Source: Alloalcanivorax marinus
GTDB lineage: Bacteria; Pseudomonadota; Gammaproteobacteria; Pseudomonadales; Alcanivoracaceae
Assembly: GCF_016906305.1 (NCBI RefSeq)
Contig: NZ_JADDOL010000004.1
Span: 186,001 to 250,000, forward strand
Direction: 5' to 3'
Length of the DNA: 64,000 nt
A program made the translations under genes and the position numbers. Shown piece by piece: positions 29,176 to 41,281 of the stretch. The notes beneath the pieces are model-generated. The model was not told the origin of the DNA. It did no database searches and saw only the letters and a list, made by a program, of their open reading frames with translations. Position 1 is the first letter of the stretch, and every line of letters begins with the position of its first letter.

Positions 29176-29807
29176 CAGCCCCGTTCCGTTACTTCGCCGC
29201 GCTTGAGCAGCGCCGCGCTGCCGGCGCCGCAGGCCACCACGGTCTTCATCATCTGCTCCACGCCAATGTCCGGTCGCCGCTCCACCAGGCTTTCGTGCAC
29301 GTGGTAAATGAAACCGGAGGTGGGGTTGGGCCCGGTGGGCACGAACACCGATAGCACGCCGTCGTCGTGCCGGGACGTGATCAGCCCCAGCACCGTCACC
29401 GATACCTGCCGGCCGTACAGCCACACCCGCGCCACTTCCCCGCGCATCAGGCTGTCCTGACTGCCGCCGAACAACTGGGTGATCACTTCCTTGACGGTGC
29501 GGTAGCCCGGCACCCGGGCCATGCCCCGCTCTTCCAGACGCTGCCAGATCCAGCCCCCCAGTTTGGTGGCCACCAGGGTGCCGACCAGAAAACAGAACAC
29601 CACCAGCACCGCCACCACCACCCAGTCGGCGGCGAACCTGGGCAACCCGAAGGCGCGCACCACCAGACCGGTGAACGGCGCGATCAGGCCGGTCACCGCG
29701 TCGTAAATCCATTTGAAGAAGAACGCGATGATGGAGATCGGCAGCAGAATCAGCAGCCCGCCCAACAGGGATTTGCGAATGAAAAACCAGACTCGGTTGT
29801 TGCTCAT
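29175..29807 (-). CDS. DUF502 family inner-membrane protein
   Basis: A 210-residue protein with two N-terminal membrane helices (LLGGLLILLPISIIAFFFKW near residues 14-33 and VVVAVLVVFCFLVGTLVAT near 63-82) and a cytosolic C-terminal domain with VPGYRTVKEVITQLFGG, FVPTGPNPTSGFIYHVH. All match the DUF502 family, whose function is unknown. Its ATG overlaps the greB stop by 4 bp, implying translational coupling. Confidence 0.85.
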   Translation of the reverse strand: MSNNRVWFFIRKSLLGGLLILLPISIIAFFFKWIYDAVTGLIAPFTGLVVRAFGLPRFAADWVVVAVLVVFCFLVGTLVATKLGGWIWQRLEERGMARVPGYRTVKEVITQLFGGSQDSLMRGEVARVWLYGRQVSVTVLGLITSRHDDGVLSVFVPTGPNPTSGFIYHVHESLVERRPDIGVEQMMKTVVACGAGSAALLKRGEVTERG

Positions 29808-30307
29808 GGGTGTCCATACCAGATGCGATTGATATAAAGACAGCGCTCGCCGGCGGGCGTTCGCACCCAGGCCTCGTCGTCCACCCGTTTGCCCAGCAAG
29901 GCCCGGGCCAGGGGCGCGTCGATGCTGATCAGACCGGCGCCGCCCTCGGCCTCGTCCGGGCCCACCAACCGGTAGGTTTCGCGCTTGCCGTCGTCGTCCT
30001 CCAGCTCCACCCAGGCGCCGAAAAACACCTTGCCGGTGTCCTCCGGGGGCCGGTCCACCACGGTCATGCCGTCCAGGCGCTTACTGAGAAAACGAATACG
30101 CCGGTCGATTTCGCGGAGCTGCTTCTTGCCGTAAATATACTCGGCGTTCTCGGACCGGTCGCCCTGGGCGGCGGCCTCCTGCACCGACTTGGTGATCGGC
30201 GGCCGCTCTTCCTTCCAGAGCCGCTGCAGCTCCTCGTTGAGGCGCCGGTAGCCCTCCGGCGTGATGTACTTGGAGGCGGGGGTGCCTTTCGGTCGCCAAC
30301 GGCCCAT
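29804..30307 (-). CDS. greB: Transcription elongation factor GreB
   Basis: A 167-residue factor that rescues backtracked RNA polymerase by stimulating transcript cleavage. The N-terminal coiled coil carries YRRLNEELQRLWKEERPPIT and the tip acidic motif GDRSENAEY. The C-terminal FKBP-like domain has GKVFFGAWVELEDDDG and IDAPLARALLGKRVDDE. The LWKEERP and KVFFGAWVE segments distinguish GreB from GreA. Its ribosome binding site GGAG lies inside the 3' end of hipB, only 3 bp separating stop and start, so expression depends on read-through from the hip genes or an internal promoter. Confidence 0.94.
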   Translation of the reverse strand: MGRWRPKGTPASKYITPEGYRRLNEELQRLWKEERPPITKSVQEAAAQGDRSENAEYIYGKKQLREIDRRIRFLSKRLDGMTVVDRPPEDTGKVFFGAWVELEDDDGKRETYRLVGPDEAEGGAGLISIDAPLARALLGKRVDDEAWVRTPAGERCLYINRIWYGHP

Positions 30308-30310
30308 GCG

Positions 30311-30593
30311 CTATTCTCCGATCCGCGAGGACACCACCGCCAGCTTGAGCCCGAACGGAGCGAGCAGCTTTTCCACGGTGCCCAGGGTGGGGTTGCCCCG
30401 GTCCTGTTCAATGTCTTGAATCACCCGCGCGGACACACCCGTGAGCCGGCTGTATTCGCTCAAGGTGAAGCGCAACCCGCCACGCAGCAGCGCCACCACC
30501 CGATGGATCGGCAGCTCCGGATGGTCGTGGATATGACTCAGCACCTCACGACGCCGCTCCACCTGCTCCGCGGGACTCAACTCGGCGTAACGC

Positions 30594-30601
<8 letters not shown>
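30311..30601 (-). CDS. hipB: HipB-like helix-turn-helix antitoxin
   Basis: A 96-residue DNA-binding protein. The Xre-type helix-turn-helix lies at about residues 45-80 (FTLSEYSRLTGVSARVIQDI, then EQDRGNPTLGTVEKLLAPFG), preceded by a 40-residue helical extension that canonical HipB lacks. It follows hipA with an 8-bp overlap, so the order is toxin first, the reverse of Escherichia coli hipBA. It probably neutralises HipA and represses the operon through the GATA-N7-TATC site upstream of hipA. Confidence 0.8.
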
Positions 30602-33056
<2,455 letters not shown>

Positions 33057-33073
33057 ACAGTCGCGGATACGAG

Positions 33074-33100
33074 AAAGGCCGGCTTTCGCCGGCCTTTTTT
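33074..33100. terminator. Intrinsic terminator between hemB and the TonB receptor
   Basis: GGCCGGC (33077-33083) and GCCGGCC (33088-33094) form a perfect stem with a TTTC loop, followed by TTTTTT and preceded by AAA. It ends hemB and may also serve the convergent receptor gene, whose stop lies 5 bp further on. Confidence 0.92.
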
Positions 33101-33104
33101 GTTT

Positions 33105-35210
33105 TCAGAAGCGGTAACCGACTTCGCCGATCACCATACGGCGCTCTCCGTAGCCGCAGTCGTAGCCGGGCCCTCGGCACCAGGAGACGAATTCCTTGTC
33201 CGCCAGGTTCTTGCCGGTGAGGGTGAAATCCCAGGGGCCGGTGGAATAACCGAGCATGGCGTCGTACAGAGTCACCGACGGCACTTCCGGGCCGGCGCCA
33301 TTGCCGTAGTCGGAGCCCACGGTGTCGCCCTGGTAGCGCACGCCGGCGCCAACACGCAGGCCATTCTCCCACTGGTACTTGCTCCAGGCTGACGCCACTT
33401 CCTCCGCCACATAGGGCAGGCGCTCGCCGGTGGAATCCTCCTTGGCGTCCAGGCGGGTGTAATTGGCCAGCAGGGACAGGTTTTGCCATTGCTTGATCAC
33501 GGAGATTTCCCAGCCATCCACGGTGGCGCCCACCTGCTCCAGGCTGTTCGGCGAGTTGCCGTCGATCACCCGGTTGTTTTCCTCGATATCGAACCAGGCT
33601 GCCTCTACCGACAGGTCCTTGTTCGGCGACAGATATTTGACGCCCACTTCCCGCTGTTCACCGGTGCTGGCGTCCAGACTCTGGCCATTTCCGTCGGTGC
33701 CCAGGTTCGGCACGAACGACTCGGAATAACTCACATAGGGTGAAATGCCGGAATCAAACCGGTACATCAGGCCCAGCCGCGCGGTGGTCTCGGTATCCGT
33801 GGACTCGGTGTCGGCGCCGTTCACCGCCAGCACCTTGTTGGTGCTGTCGTCGTAGCGCAGCGCGCCGGACACCACCACCCGGTCGATCTCCATATGATCG
33901 ATCACGTAGACACCGGTCTGTTTGATCTCGTTGTCGTTGGCGTCCTGCGGATCCAGCACCGCGTAGTTGACGTTGCCGTACTGCGGGTCATACACGTTCA
34001 GGTCGGTGCCGGCGCCGGTGAAGCTGTTGTCCTCGGTCCACAGCGCGTCCTGACGGTCGACCCCGAACACCACGTTATGACGGGTGGGCCCCAACAGAAC
34101 GTCACCTTCCAGGCGAACATCAAAGTTGGTGATCTCGGTGCCCTTGTCGCTCATGTAAATGGTGCGCGCGATGGTGCCGTCCGCCAGCGGGTAGGTCGGC
34201 GAGATGGTGGCCCAGTGCTCGCGGGTCTCGGTTTCGGTTTCCGTGTAGCGACCGGTGAAGCCCAGCGACCATTCGCTGTTGAGGCGGTGATCCACGAACA
34301 GCGTCACCTCGTCCTTGCGACGGTCGTAACGGTCCCAGCCCGGTTCGCCGACGAAGGTTTCCGAGCCGATGTCACCCAACGGGCCCGGATCGATAGTGCC
34401 CCGGGACGGCAGGAACTGGGCGGACACCGCGCCGTCGTTCTGCTGGCTGTTGAACAGCAGGCTCACCGTGGTGTCGTCGGTGGGCAGCCAGGTGATGGAC
34501 GGCGCGAAGACGTAACCATTGTCGTCCACGTAGTCCACCTGGGTACCGCTGTCCCGCTTCAAGGCCACCAGCCGATACAGCAGCTTGCCGTCCTCGGACA
34601 GGGGGCCGGTGATGTCGGCGGCGACCTGCTTGCGGTCGTAGGAACCTACCTGGGCGTTGAGATAGCCTTCTTTGACCGGCTTCGGCAGTTTGGAAACGCC
34701 GTTGATGATGCCGCCCAGGTCCGCCTGGCCGTACAACACCGAGGACGGGCCCTTCAGAACTTCGATTTTGGAAAGCCCGAAGGTGTTCGGGCGCACGCTG
34801 TTGTAGGAGCCGTAGGAGGCGCGCAGGCCGTCGATGTACAAGGTCGGATTGAGGCCACGGATCTTGGCGGAATCGCCGCGGGTGTCGAAGCCAAAACTGC
34901 CCGAGTAAACGCCGGAGCTGTATTGCAGCGCGTCCTGGATGTTTTTGACGCCGGTGTCCTGGAAGAACTCTTGATCGATGACGGTGATCGCGAAGGGCTG
35001 ACGCTCGGCGGCCACCTTCAACTTGCCGGCGTCGGCGGGTTCGTCGGCGGTGATATAGGTTTCCTTGGGGGCTTCTTCTTCCACTTCCACCGGTGCCACG
35101 GTGCCGCTGGGAGACTGGGCCAGCGCGGTCGGTGCCCACAGGGCGCCACCCAGGGTCAAAAAGGCGCCCACGACGAAACCACGGCCGCCGCCGATTGGCA
35201 ACAATTGCAT
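33105..35210 (-). CDS. TonB-dependent siderophore receptor (no STN domain)
   Basis: A 701-residue outer-membrane receptor. The signal peptide ends near TALAQ. There is no STN domain; the plug begins at about residue 60 with QPFAITVIDQEFFQDTGVKN, IQDALQYSSGVYSG, IEVLKGPSSVLYGQADLGGI and NGVSKLPKP, followed by a 22-strand-type barrel ending in RRMVIGEVGYRF with terminal Phe. It resembles FhuE/ferric-hydroxamate-type receptors, but the ligand cannot be assigned. A pair of cysteines near the C terminus (SWCRGPGYDCGYGE) is a typical extracellular-loop disulfide in such receptors. It is expected to be iron-repressed. Confidence 0.9.
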   Translation of the reverse strand: MQLLPIGGGRGFVVGAFLTLGGALWAPTALAQSPSGTVAPVEVEEEAPKETYITADEPADAGKLKVAAERQPFAITVIDQEFFQDTGVKNIQDALQYSSGVYSGSFGFDTRGDSAKIRGLNPTLYIDGLRASYGSYNSVRPNTFGLSKIEVLKGPSSVLYGQADLGGIINGVSKLPKPVKEGYLNAQVGSYDRKQVAADITGPLSEDGKLLYRLVALKRDSGTQVDYVDDNGYVFAPSITWLPTDDTTVSLLFNSQQNDGAVSAQFLPSRGTIDPGPLGDIGSETFVGEPGWDRYDRRKDEVTLFVDHRLNSEWSLGFTGRYTETETETREHWATISPTYPLADGTIARTIYMSDKGTEITNFDVRLEGDVLLGPTRHNVVFGVDRQDALWTEDNSFTGAGTDLNVYDPQYGNVNYAVLDPQDANDNEIKQTGVYVIDHMEIDRVVVSGALRYDDSTNKVLAVNGADTESTDTETTARLGLMYRFDSGISPYVSYSESFVPNLGTDGNGQSLDASTGEQREVGVKYLSPNKDLSVEAAWFDIEENNRVIDGNSPNSLEQVGATVDGWEISVIKQWQNLSLLANYTRLDAKEDSTGERLPYVAEEVASAWSKYQWENGLRVGAGVRYQGDTVGSDYGNGAGPEVPSVTLYDAMLGYSTGPWDFTLTGKNLADKEFVSWCRGPGYDCGYGERRMVIGEVGYRF

Positions 35211-35247
35211 AGAACTACTCCGGACTTAAAGCAAACAAGAATGGTTC

Positions 35248-35267
35248 GCATTATACGTATCATTCGT
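35248..35267 (-). promoter_or_regulatory. Weak Fur-like palindrome upstream of the second TonB receptor
   Basis: GCATTATACGTATCATTCG (35248-35266) is a near-palindrome around TACGTA, 38 bp before the receptor start. The best register matches about 10 of 19 Fur consensus positions, clearly weaker than the box at 10060-10079. Iron control is likely from the gene type, but this exact site is uncertain. Confidence 0.35.
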
Positions 35268-35325
35268 AAGCATGGAAGCCCTCCCCGGCGGCCTTTCAGT
35301 GCGGTACTCTGACTCAGGCACCGCC

Positions 35326-35354
35326 CTGTCATGCCTCTGTCACAGTAATGTCAT
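35326..35354 (+). promoter_or_regulatory. Pho box (three PhoB repeats) upstream of ppk1
   Basis: Three 7-bp repeats with an exact 11-bp period: CTGTCAT (35326-35332), CTGTCAC (35337-35343) and ATGTCAT (35348-35354), with AT-containing spacers GCCT and AGTA. This is the PhoB-binding pattern CTGTCAT-N4-CTGTCAC extended by a third unit. It ends 39 bp before the chosen ppk1 start and predicts phosphate-starvation induction. Confidence 0.85.
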
Positions 35355-35393
35355 GGAATGGAGGCTCTTTCGCGTCCGGGCCGGGATCACGCC

Positions 35394-37481
35394 ATGAATC
35401 ACATCGCCAACCACCATCACGCCATCGACTTGGACAATCACGACTACTACATCAACCGGGAACTGAGCCTGCTGCAGTTCAACCTGCGGGTGCTGGAACA
35501 GGCCATGGACGAGCGCCATCCGCTGATGGAGCGGCTCAATTTCCTGCTGATTTTCTCGTCCAACATGGACGAGTTCTTCGAGATCCGCGTGGCCGGGCTG
35601 AAGAATCGGCTGGAAACCGGCACCGGGCAGCCCGGGCCGGACGGCATGCTGGCCCAGGAAATCCTCGACGAGATCGCCCGCGTCACCCATGAGGCGGTGC
35701 AACGCCAGTACCACATTCTGCAGGACATTCTGCTGCCGGCCCTGGCCGAGGAAGGGGTGCACTTTCTGCGTCGGGAGCATTGGACCCGGCGCCAGGCGGA
35801 GTGGGTGAAAAAGTACTTCCGCGAGCAGGTCTATCCGGTGCTGACGCCGATCGCCCTGGACCCGGCCCACCCGTTCCCCCGGCTGGTGAACAAGAGCCTC
35901 AACTTTATCGTGCCGCTGGACGGCAAGGACGCCTTCGGGCGCTCCACGGGCCTGGCCATCGTGCCGGCGCCGCGTTCCCTGCCGCGCCTGATCCGGCTGC
36001 CGGAGCACATCTGCGAGAACGGCAACGACAACTTCATCTTTTTGTCGTCGATGATCCACGCCCATGTCAGCGATCTGTTCCCGGGCATGAGCGCCACCGG
36101 CTGCTACCAGTTCCGGGTCACCCGCAACGCCGACCTGGAAGTGGACGAGGACGCCGAGGATCTGGCCAGCGCCCTCAAGGGCGAGCTGCTGTCACGGCGC
36201 TACGGCGACGAGGTGCGACTGGAAGTGGCGGACAACTGCCCGCGGCATCTGGTGGACTATCTGCTGGAGCAATTCGAGCTCACCGCCCAGGACGCCTATG
36301 AAGTGAACGGGCCGGTGAACCTGGCGCGCATGTTCACCAGCGTCAACCGGCCACGCCTGCACTATGCGCCGTTCACCCCGCGGGTGCCGGCGGCGCTGAA
36401 GAAGCACGAGAGCGTGTTCGACGCCATCGACCAGGGCGACATCCTGCTGCACCACCCCTTCGAAAGTTTCAGCCCGGTGGTCAATCTGCTCGCCGAGGCG
36501 GCCCGGGACCCCAAGGTGCTGGCCATCAAGCAGACGCTCTACCGCACCGGCACCAACTCCGAGATTCTCGACCATCTGGAAACCGCCGCCCGCAATGGCA
36601 AGGAAGTGACCGCGGTGGTGGAGCTGCGCGCGCGCTTCGACGAGGAGTCGAACATCGAAGGCGCCCGCCGCTTGCAGGAAGCCGGCGCCATGGTGGTGTA
36701 CGGCGTGGTGGGCTACAAAACCCACGCCAAGATGCTGCTGGTGGTGCGCCGCGACGGTGACGGCATCAAACGCTACGCGCACCTGGGCACCGGCAACTAC
36801 CACACCAAGACCACGCGCATTTACACCGACTACGGTTTGATGACGGCGGAAAAGGGACTGTGCCAGGACGTGCACAAGATCTTTCAGGAGCTCACCGGCA
36901 TGGGCAAGGCGGCGCGCCTCAAGCACCTGAAGCATTCGCCGTTCACCCTGCATCCGAGCCTGATCAGCTGGATCGACTTCGAGACCGAACAGGCCCGGGC
37001 CGGCAAGCCGGCGCGCATCATCGCCAAGTTCAACTCGCTCACCGAGGGCCGCATCATGCAGGCCCTGTACCGGGCCAGTCAGGCGGGGGTGGAGATCGAT
37101 CTGATCGTGCGCGGTATCTGCTGTCTGCGGCCGGGCATCGAGGGCCTCTCGGAGAACATCCGCGTGCGCTCCATCATTGGTCGATTCCTGGAACACACGC
37201 GCATCTACCATTTCCATCACGCCGGCGAGGATCTGCTGTACTGCTCCAGTGCCGACTGGATGGACCGCAATCTGTTCAACCGGGTGGAAACCTGCTTTCC
37301 GGTGAACGACCCGCTACTGAAGATGCGGATTCTTCGCGAAGGGCTGGACTATTATCTGCGCGACAACGGCCAGGCCTGGACGTTGAACCCGGACGGTACC
37401 TATACCCGGGTGCAACCCGAAGAAGGCGAAGCGCCGTTCCTGGCCCAGCAGGCCCTGCTGGAGGAACTGACCGGCGGCTGA
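35394..37481 (+). CDS. ppk1: Polyphosphate kinase 1
   Basis: A 695-residue enzyme that makes polyphosphate from ATP. ATG 35394 is chosen over ATG 35358 because a Pho box ends at 35354, which would leave no room for a -10 element and leader before 35358. PPK1 features: [43 protein letters not shown] (start of the first domain), the phospho-acceptor His in [15 protein letters not shown] (about residue 444) and the second catalytic His in [22 protein letters not shown]. It is convergent with ppx, which degrades the polymer. Confidence 0.94.
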   Translation: MNHIANHHHAIDLDNHDYYINRELSLLQFNLRVLEQAMDERHPLMERLNFLLIFSSNMDEFFEIRVAGLKNRLETGTGQPGPDGMLAQEILDEIARVTHEAVQRQYHILQDILLPALAEEGVHFLRREHWTRRQAEWVKKYFREQVYPVLTPIALDPAHPFPRLVNKSLNFIVPLDGKDAFGRSTGLAIVPAPRSLPRLIRLPEHICENGNDNFIFLSSMIHAHVSDLFPGMSATGCYQFRVTRNADLEVDEDAEDLASALKGELLSRRYGDEVRLEVADNCPRHLVDYLLEQFELTAQDAYEVNGPVNLARMFTSVNRPRLHYAPFTPRVPAALKKHESVFDAIDQGDILLHHPFESFSPVVNLLAEAARDPKVLAIKQTLYRTGTNSEILDHLETAARNGKEVTAVVELRARFDEESNIEGARRLQEAGAMVVYGVVGYKTHAKMLLVVRRDGDGIKRYAHLGTGNYHTKTTRIYTDYGLMTAEKGLCQDVHKIFQELTGMGKAARLKHLKHSPFTLHPSLISWIDFETEQARAGKPARIIAKFNSLTEGRIMQALYRASQAGVEIDLIVRGICCLRPGIEGLSENIRVRSIIGRFLEHTRIYHFHHAGEDLLYCSSADWMDRNLFNRVETCFPVNDPLLKMRILREGLDYYLRDNGQAWTLNPDGTYTRVQPEEGEAPFLAQQALLEELTGG

Positions 37482-37500
37482 TCCGCCCACCCACGCCCCG

Positions 37501-37526
37501 AATCGCGGTCGAACGACCGCGCCTAC
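37501..37526. repeat. REP-like hairpin at the ppk1/ppx junction
   Basis: GCGGTCG and CGACCGC form a 7-bp stem with an AA loop, followed by GCCTAC, which resembles the REP tail CTCCTAC. It starts 20 bp after the ppk1 stop and overlaps the ppx stop codon, so it lies exactly at the convergent gene ends. Confidence 0.5.
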
Positions 37527-39013
37527 AGGACGGTGAGGGTGTAATCCGCGGCCTGGAAATACTCCTGCTCCTGCTCCAGGTCCGCCAGGGTCAGGGGATG
37601 CTCCGCCAGCCAGCCTTCCGGGAACGAGAGCGTCAGGGCCTGCCCGTCCACCGCCAGGCCAAGGGCGGGCACCGGCCCGTCATTGCGGGCATGGTGCAGC
37701 CGGCAGGCCAGCCGCAGAATCAGACACAGCCGCAGCCAGCGCGATTGTTCGTCCTCGGGACACTCGTTCAGCGCCGACAGGGGCAGCTTGCGGCGATGGC
37801 CGCGCACCAGCAACGCCACCCCCTGCTGTTCCTGCCGGGAGAAGCCGGGCAGGTCGGAATTCGACACCAGATAGGCGCCGTGCTTGTGGAACTGGCTGTG
37901 CGACACCGCCAGCCCCACCTCATGAAGCAGCGCCCCCCAGCGCAGGGTGTCCAGGGCCGCGTCGTCCTCCAACCGCCAGACCGGCGCCGCCTGTTCATAG
38001 AGACCCCGGGCGGTGGCCCACACCCGTTCCGCCTGGGCGCGCTCCACATGGTGGCGGTTCATCAGCGCCTGGATGCTGCGCTCGCGCACGTCCTCATGGC
38101 TGAAACGGCCGAGCAGGTCATAGAGCAGCCCTTCGCGGAGGGCGCCGTTGGAAAACTGCATCCGCTCCAGGCCCAACTGCTCGAAGATGCCCAGCAGGAT
38201 CGCCAGACCGGAGGCGAAGATCGGCTTGCGGTCGTCGCGCAGGCCCTTCAGATCCAGGGCGTCCACGCTGCCGGCCTTGATCGCCTTGCGGCGCGCCTTG
38301 TCGAGCCCTTCCAGGGACACGCCCTCGCTGCTCCAGCCGTTCTCCTCGCACACCTGGGCGATGGCCTTGACGGTGCCGGACGCCCCCACCGCCTGGGCCC
38401 AGCCCAGCCGCCGGTAGTTGGCGTCGATGGAAAGCACTTCCTGGCGGGCGGCGGTGACCGCCTTGCGAAACGCCGCCTCGGTGATGCGCCCCTCCGGGAA
38501 GAATCGCTGCCCGTAACTGACGCAGCCCATGTGCAGCGACTCGGTCTCCACCGCCTCGAACCGCTCACCGATGATCAGCTCCGTGGAACCGCCGCCGATG
38601 TCCACCACCAGCCGGGCGCCGGCGTCGTCGGCCAGGCTGTGGGCCACGCCCAGATAGATCAGGCGAGCCTCCTCGCGGCCAGCCACCACCTCGATGTCGT
38701 GCCCCAGCACGGCCTCGGCCCGGGCGATAAACTGCCTGGCGTTACGGGCCATGCGCAGTGTGTTAGTACCCACTACACGCACGTTGCCCCGGGGAATGCC
38801 GGTGATCCGCTGGCCGAAGCGCGCCAGGCAGTCCAGGGCACGCTCCTGGGCCGCCTCGTCCAGGCGATTGTCGCGGTCCAGGCCGGCGCCCAGCTGCACC
38901 TTCTCGGACAGGCTTTCCAGCACGCGCACCTCCCCCTGCGCCTGCCGGGCCACCACCATATGAAAGCTGTTCGACCCCAGATCGATGGCGGCCAGATGTT
39001 CAGGTTGTCGCAA
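37523..39013 (-). CDS. ppx: Exopolyphosphatase
   Basis: A 496-residue Ppx/GppA-family enzyme that removes terminal phosphates from polyphosphate. The start is TTG at 39013, supported by GAGGAGG upstream and by the immediate LAAIDLGSNSFHMVVA phosphate-1 motif at residue 7. Other motifs: VGTNTLRMARN, VVDIGGGSTELIIGE (phosphate-2), and a C-terminal HD-like helical domain (LHEVGLAVSHSQFHKHGAYL). It is convergent with ppk1, so synthesis and breakdown genes share a terminator region but not a promoter. Confidence 0.93.
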   Translation of the reverse strand: MRQPEHLAAIDLGSNSFHMVVARQAQGEVRVLESLSEKVQLGAGLDRDNRLDEAAQERALDCLARFGQRITGIPRGNVRVVGTNTLRMARNARQFIARAEAVLGHDIEVVAGREEARLIYLGVAHSLADDAGARLVVDIGGGSTELIIGERFEAVETESLHMGCVSYGQRFFPEGRITEAAFRKAVTAARQEVLSIDANYRRLGWAQAVGASGTVKAIAQVCEENGWSSEGVSLEGLDKARRKAIKAGSVDALDLKGLRDDRKPIFASGLAILLGIFEQLGLERMQFSNGALREGLLYDLLGRFSHEDVRERSIQALMNRHHVERAQAERVWATARGLYEQAAPVWRLEDDAALDTLRWGALLHEVGLAVSHSQFHKHGAYLVSNSDLPGFSRQEQQGVALLVRGHRRKLPLSALNECPEDEQSRWLRLCLILRLACRLHHARNDGPVPALGLAVDGQALTLSFPEGWLAEHPLTLADLEQEQEYFQAADYTLTVL

Positions 39014-39087
39014 AACCGTCCTCCTCGGCGGTCCCCGGCCCGGCGCCCCTGATAGGCGGCCCCTGTCGGCCCCATTGCCCGGCGCGC

Positions 39088-39116
39088 TTGAAATCCGCGC
39101 TCCAGACCCTGATATT
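39088..39116 (+). promoter_or_regulatory. Candidate sigma-70 promoter of trxA
   Basis: TTGAAA (39088-39093), 17 bp, GATATT (39111-39116) fit the housekeeping promoter pattern. Transcription would begin about 39123, giving a leader of about 65 bases that contains the hairpin at 39129-39152. Confidence 0.5.
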
Positions 39117-39128
39117 AATCACCCTCTA

Positions 39129-39152
39129 CGACGCCTCGGCAACGAGGCGTCG
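39129..39152 (+). other. GNRA-capped hairpin in the trxA leader
   Basis: CGACGCCTCG (39129-39138) pairs perfectly with CGAGGCGTCG (39143-39152) across a GCAA tetraloop. It lies at the expected 5' end of the trxA transcript, upstream of the CAGGAG ribosome binding site, so it may stabilise the message. No T-run follows, which argues against a terminator. Confidence 0.55.
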
Positions 39153-39186
39153 CCCTGACATCCCGCGAGCCTAGCAGGAGAATTCA

Positions 39187-39513
39187 ATGAGCGGCGAGAT
39201 TATCAACGTGACCGATGCGGATTTCGAGGAGAAAGTCCTGAAAGCCGACGGTCCGGTTCTGGTGGACTATTGGGCGCCCTGGTGCGGCCCCTGCAAGATG
39301 GTAGCGCCGATTCTGGAGGATCTCTCCGGTGAATACGCGGACAAGCTGACCATCGCCAAGCTGAACATCGACGACAACCCGGAAACGCCGAGAAAATACG
39401 GCGTGCGTGGCATCCCCACTCTGACCGTGTTCAAGAACGGCGATGTGGAAGCCACCAAGGTGGGCGCGTTGTCCAAGTCCCAGCTCACCGCCTTCCTGGA
39501 CAGCACGCTCTGA
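39187..39513 (+). CDS. trxA: Thioredoxin 1
   Basis: A 108-residue thiol reductant with the active site WCGPC (Cys33, Cys36) in [18 protein letters not shown], the buried Asp at DYW, and the cis-Pro in [12 protein letters not shown]. The start follows AGCAGGAG. It lies directly upstream of rho in the order trxA-rho-ubiD conserved in related gammaproteobacteria. Confidence 0.96.
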   Translation: MSGEIINVTDADFEEKVLKADGPVLVDYWAPWCGPCKMVAPILEDLSGEYADKLTIAKLNIDDNPETPRKYGVRGIPTLTVFKNGDVEATKVGALSKSQLTAFLDSTL

Positions 39514-39993
39514 ACCTAGCCTGCTTCCGGCGGTGGCTGCCCGGCCCGCGAAGACCGTGAACCCGGTCATCCGCGCGGGCTGGACAGCCCTCCGACCCGG
39601 TGGTACATTCCCGAATCAGCGTATTCGCCCCCTCTGGCAGGGATTCCTGATCCGTCCGTTTTATCCGCCTTGTTTTCCATCGGGTTTGCAAAGCCCGCAT
39701 TGTTGAGGCACTGTTCGGTCAGGGGTAATCATCGCAGCCGGCACCCGGGAAATCCGGTCCCCGCCGCGCGCTGATTCGCAAGGGTCACATCTTTAATCGT
39801 TCCCGCTCATTGCGTCAGGCCATATCCAAACCGGCTCTTTCATGCCGCCTCCGTGGCCGGCCGATCCGGGCGATTTCAGCCAAAATAAGGGCACGGCGCC
39901 ACACAGAGCACCCGCCCCCGAAAACCGGACCATCGAGACACCTCCCCATGGTGTATTCCGTCAATTCATCTCTGGACACCCTGTAAAACTCCA
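39514..39993 (+). other. trxA-rho intergenic region / rho leader
   Basis: A 480-bp gap with no long reading frame. In relatives rho is preceded by a long leader used in autoregulation by Rho itself. C-rich, G-poor patches suited to Rho binding are visible, for example around 39780-39815 and 39890-39945. A 12-codon frame, ATG 39948 to TAA 39984-39986 ([12 protein letters not shown]), ends 7 bp before the rho start. rho itself has no clear ribosome binding site, so coupling to this short frame is possible. Confidence 0.5.
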
Positions 39994-41253
39994 ATGAATC
40001 TTACCGAACTGAAACAGAAGCCGATCGGCGAACTGCTGGATATTGCCAAGGAACTCGGCCTGGAGAACCTGGCGCGAACCCGCAAACAGGACGTCATCTT
40101 CTCCATCCTCAAAAAGGCGGCCAAGAACGGCTCCGACATCTACGGTGACGGGGTTCTGGAGATCCTGCAGGACGGGTTCGGCTTCCTCCGCTCCGCGGAA
40201 GGCTCTTACCTGGCCGGTCCCGACGACATCTACGTCTCGCCCAGCCAGATCCGGCGCTTCAACCTGCGCACCGGCGACACCATTTCCGGCAAGATCCGGC
40301 CTCCCAAGGATGGCGAACGCTACTTCGCCATGCTCAAGGTCAACGAGATCAACACCGACAAACCGGAAAACGCCAAGAACAAGATTCTGTTTGAAAACCT
40401 GACGCCCCTGTTCCCCACCGAGCGTCTGGTGATGGAGATCGGCAACGGCTCCACCGAGGACATCACCGCCCGGGTGATCGACCTGGTGGCGCCGATCGGC
40501 AAGGGCCAGCGCGGCCTGATCGTCGCCCCGCCGAAAGCCGGCAAGACCATGCTCCTCCAGAACATCGCCCACTCCATCGCCCGCAACAACCCCGAAGCCC
40601 ACATGATCGTGCTGCTGATCGACGAACGTCCCGAAGAGGTGACGGAGATGTCGCGCACGGTCCGCGGTGAAGTGGTGGCCTCCACCTTCGACGAACCGCC
40701 GGCCCGCCACGTGCAGGTGGCCGAAATGGTGATCGAGAAAGCCAAGCGGCTGGTCGAACACAAGCAGGACGTGATCATCCTGCTCGACTCCATCACCCGT
40801 CTGGCACGCGCCTACAACACCGTGCAGCCCAGCTCCGGCAAGGTGCTCACCGGTGGTGTCGACGCCCACGCCCTGGAAAAACCCAAGCGCTTCTTCGGCG
40901 CCGCCCGGAACATCGAGGAAGGCGGCAGCCTGACCATCCTCGCCACCGCCCTGGTGGAAACCGGCTCCAAGATGGACGAAGTGATCTACGAGGAGTTCAA
41001 GGGCACCGGCAACATGGAACTGCACCTGGACCGCAAGGTCGCCGAGAAGCGCGTATTCCCGGCCATGAACATCAAACGCTCCGGCACCCGCCGCGAAGAG
41101 CGCCTGGTCAGCGAAGACGAGCTGCAGAAGATGTGGATCCTGCGCAAGGTCCTCCACCCCATGGACGAAATCGGCGCGGTGGAATTCCTCATCGACCGCA
41201 TGAAGCAGACCAAGACCAACGCCGAATTCTTCGACTCCATGAAGCGCAAGTAA
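39994..41253 (+). CDS. rho: Transcription termination factor Rho
   Basis: A 419-residue hexameric RNA helicase. The N-terminal RNA-binding cold-shock-like domain has [17 protein letters not shown] (residues 51-67) and [13 protein letters not shown]. The ATPase domain has Walker A APPKAGKT (178-185), the Walker B segment [16 protein letters not shown], the Q-loop [23 protein letters not shown] and the R-loop [16 protein letters not shown]. The length is exactly that of the family. A 17-bp-stem terminator follows. Confidence 0.97.
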   Translation: MNLTELKQKPIGELLDIAKELGLENLARTRKQDVIFSILKKAAKNGSDIYGDGVLEILQDGFGFLRSAEGSYLAGPDDIYVSPSQIRRFNLRTGDTISGKIRPPKDGERYFAMLKVNEINTDKPENAKNKILFENLTPLFPTERLVMEIGNGSTEDITARVIDLVAPIGKGQRGLIVAPPKAGKTMLLQNIAHSIARNNPEAHMIVLLIDERPEEVTEMSRTVRGEVVASTFDEPPARHVQVAEMVIEKAKRLVEHKQDVIILLDSITRLARAYNTVQPSSGKVLTGGVDAHALEKPKRFFGAARNIEEGGSLTILATALVETGSKMDEVIYEEFKGTGNMELHLDRKVAEKRVFPAMNIKRSGTRREERLVSEDELQKMWILRKVLHPMDEIGAVEFLIDRMKQTKTNAEFFDSMKRK

Positions 41254-41281
41254 CGCCGGCGGTCTTTCCACAAGACCGCAC

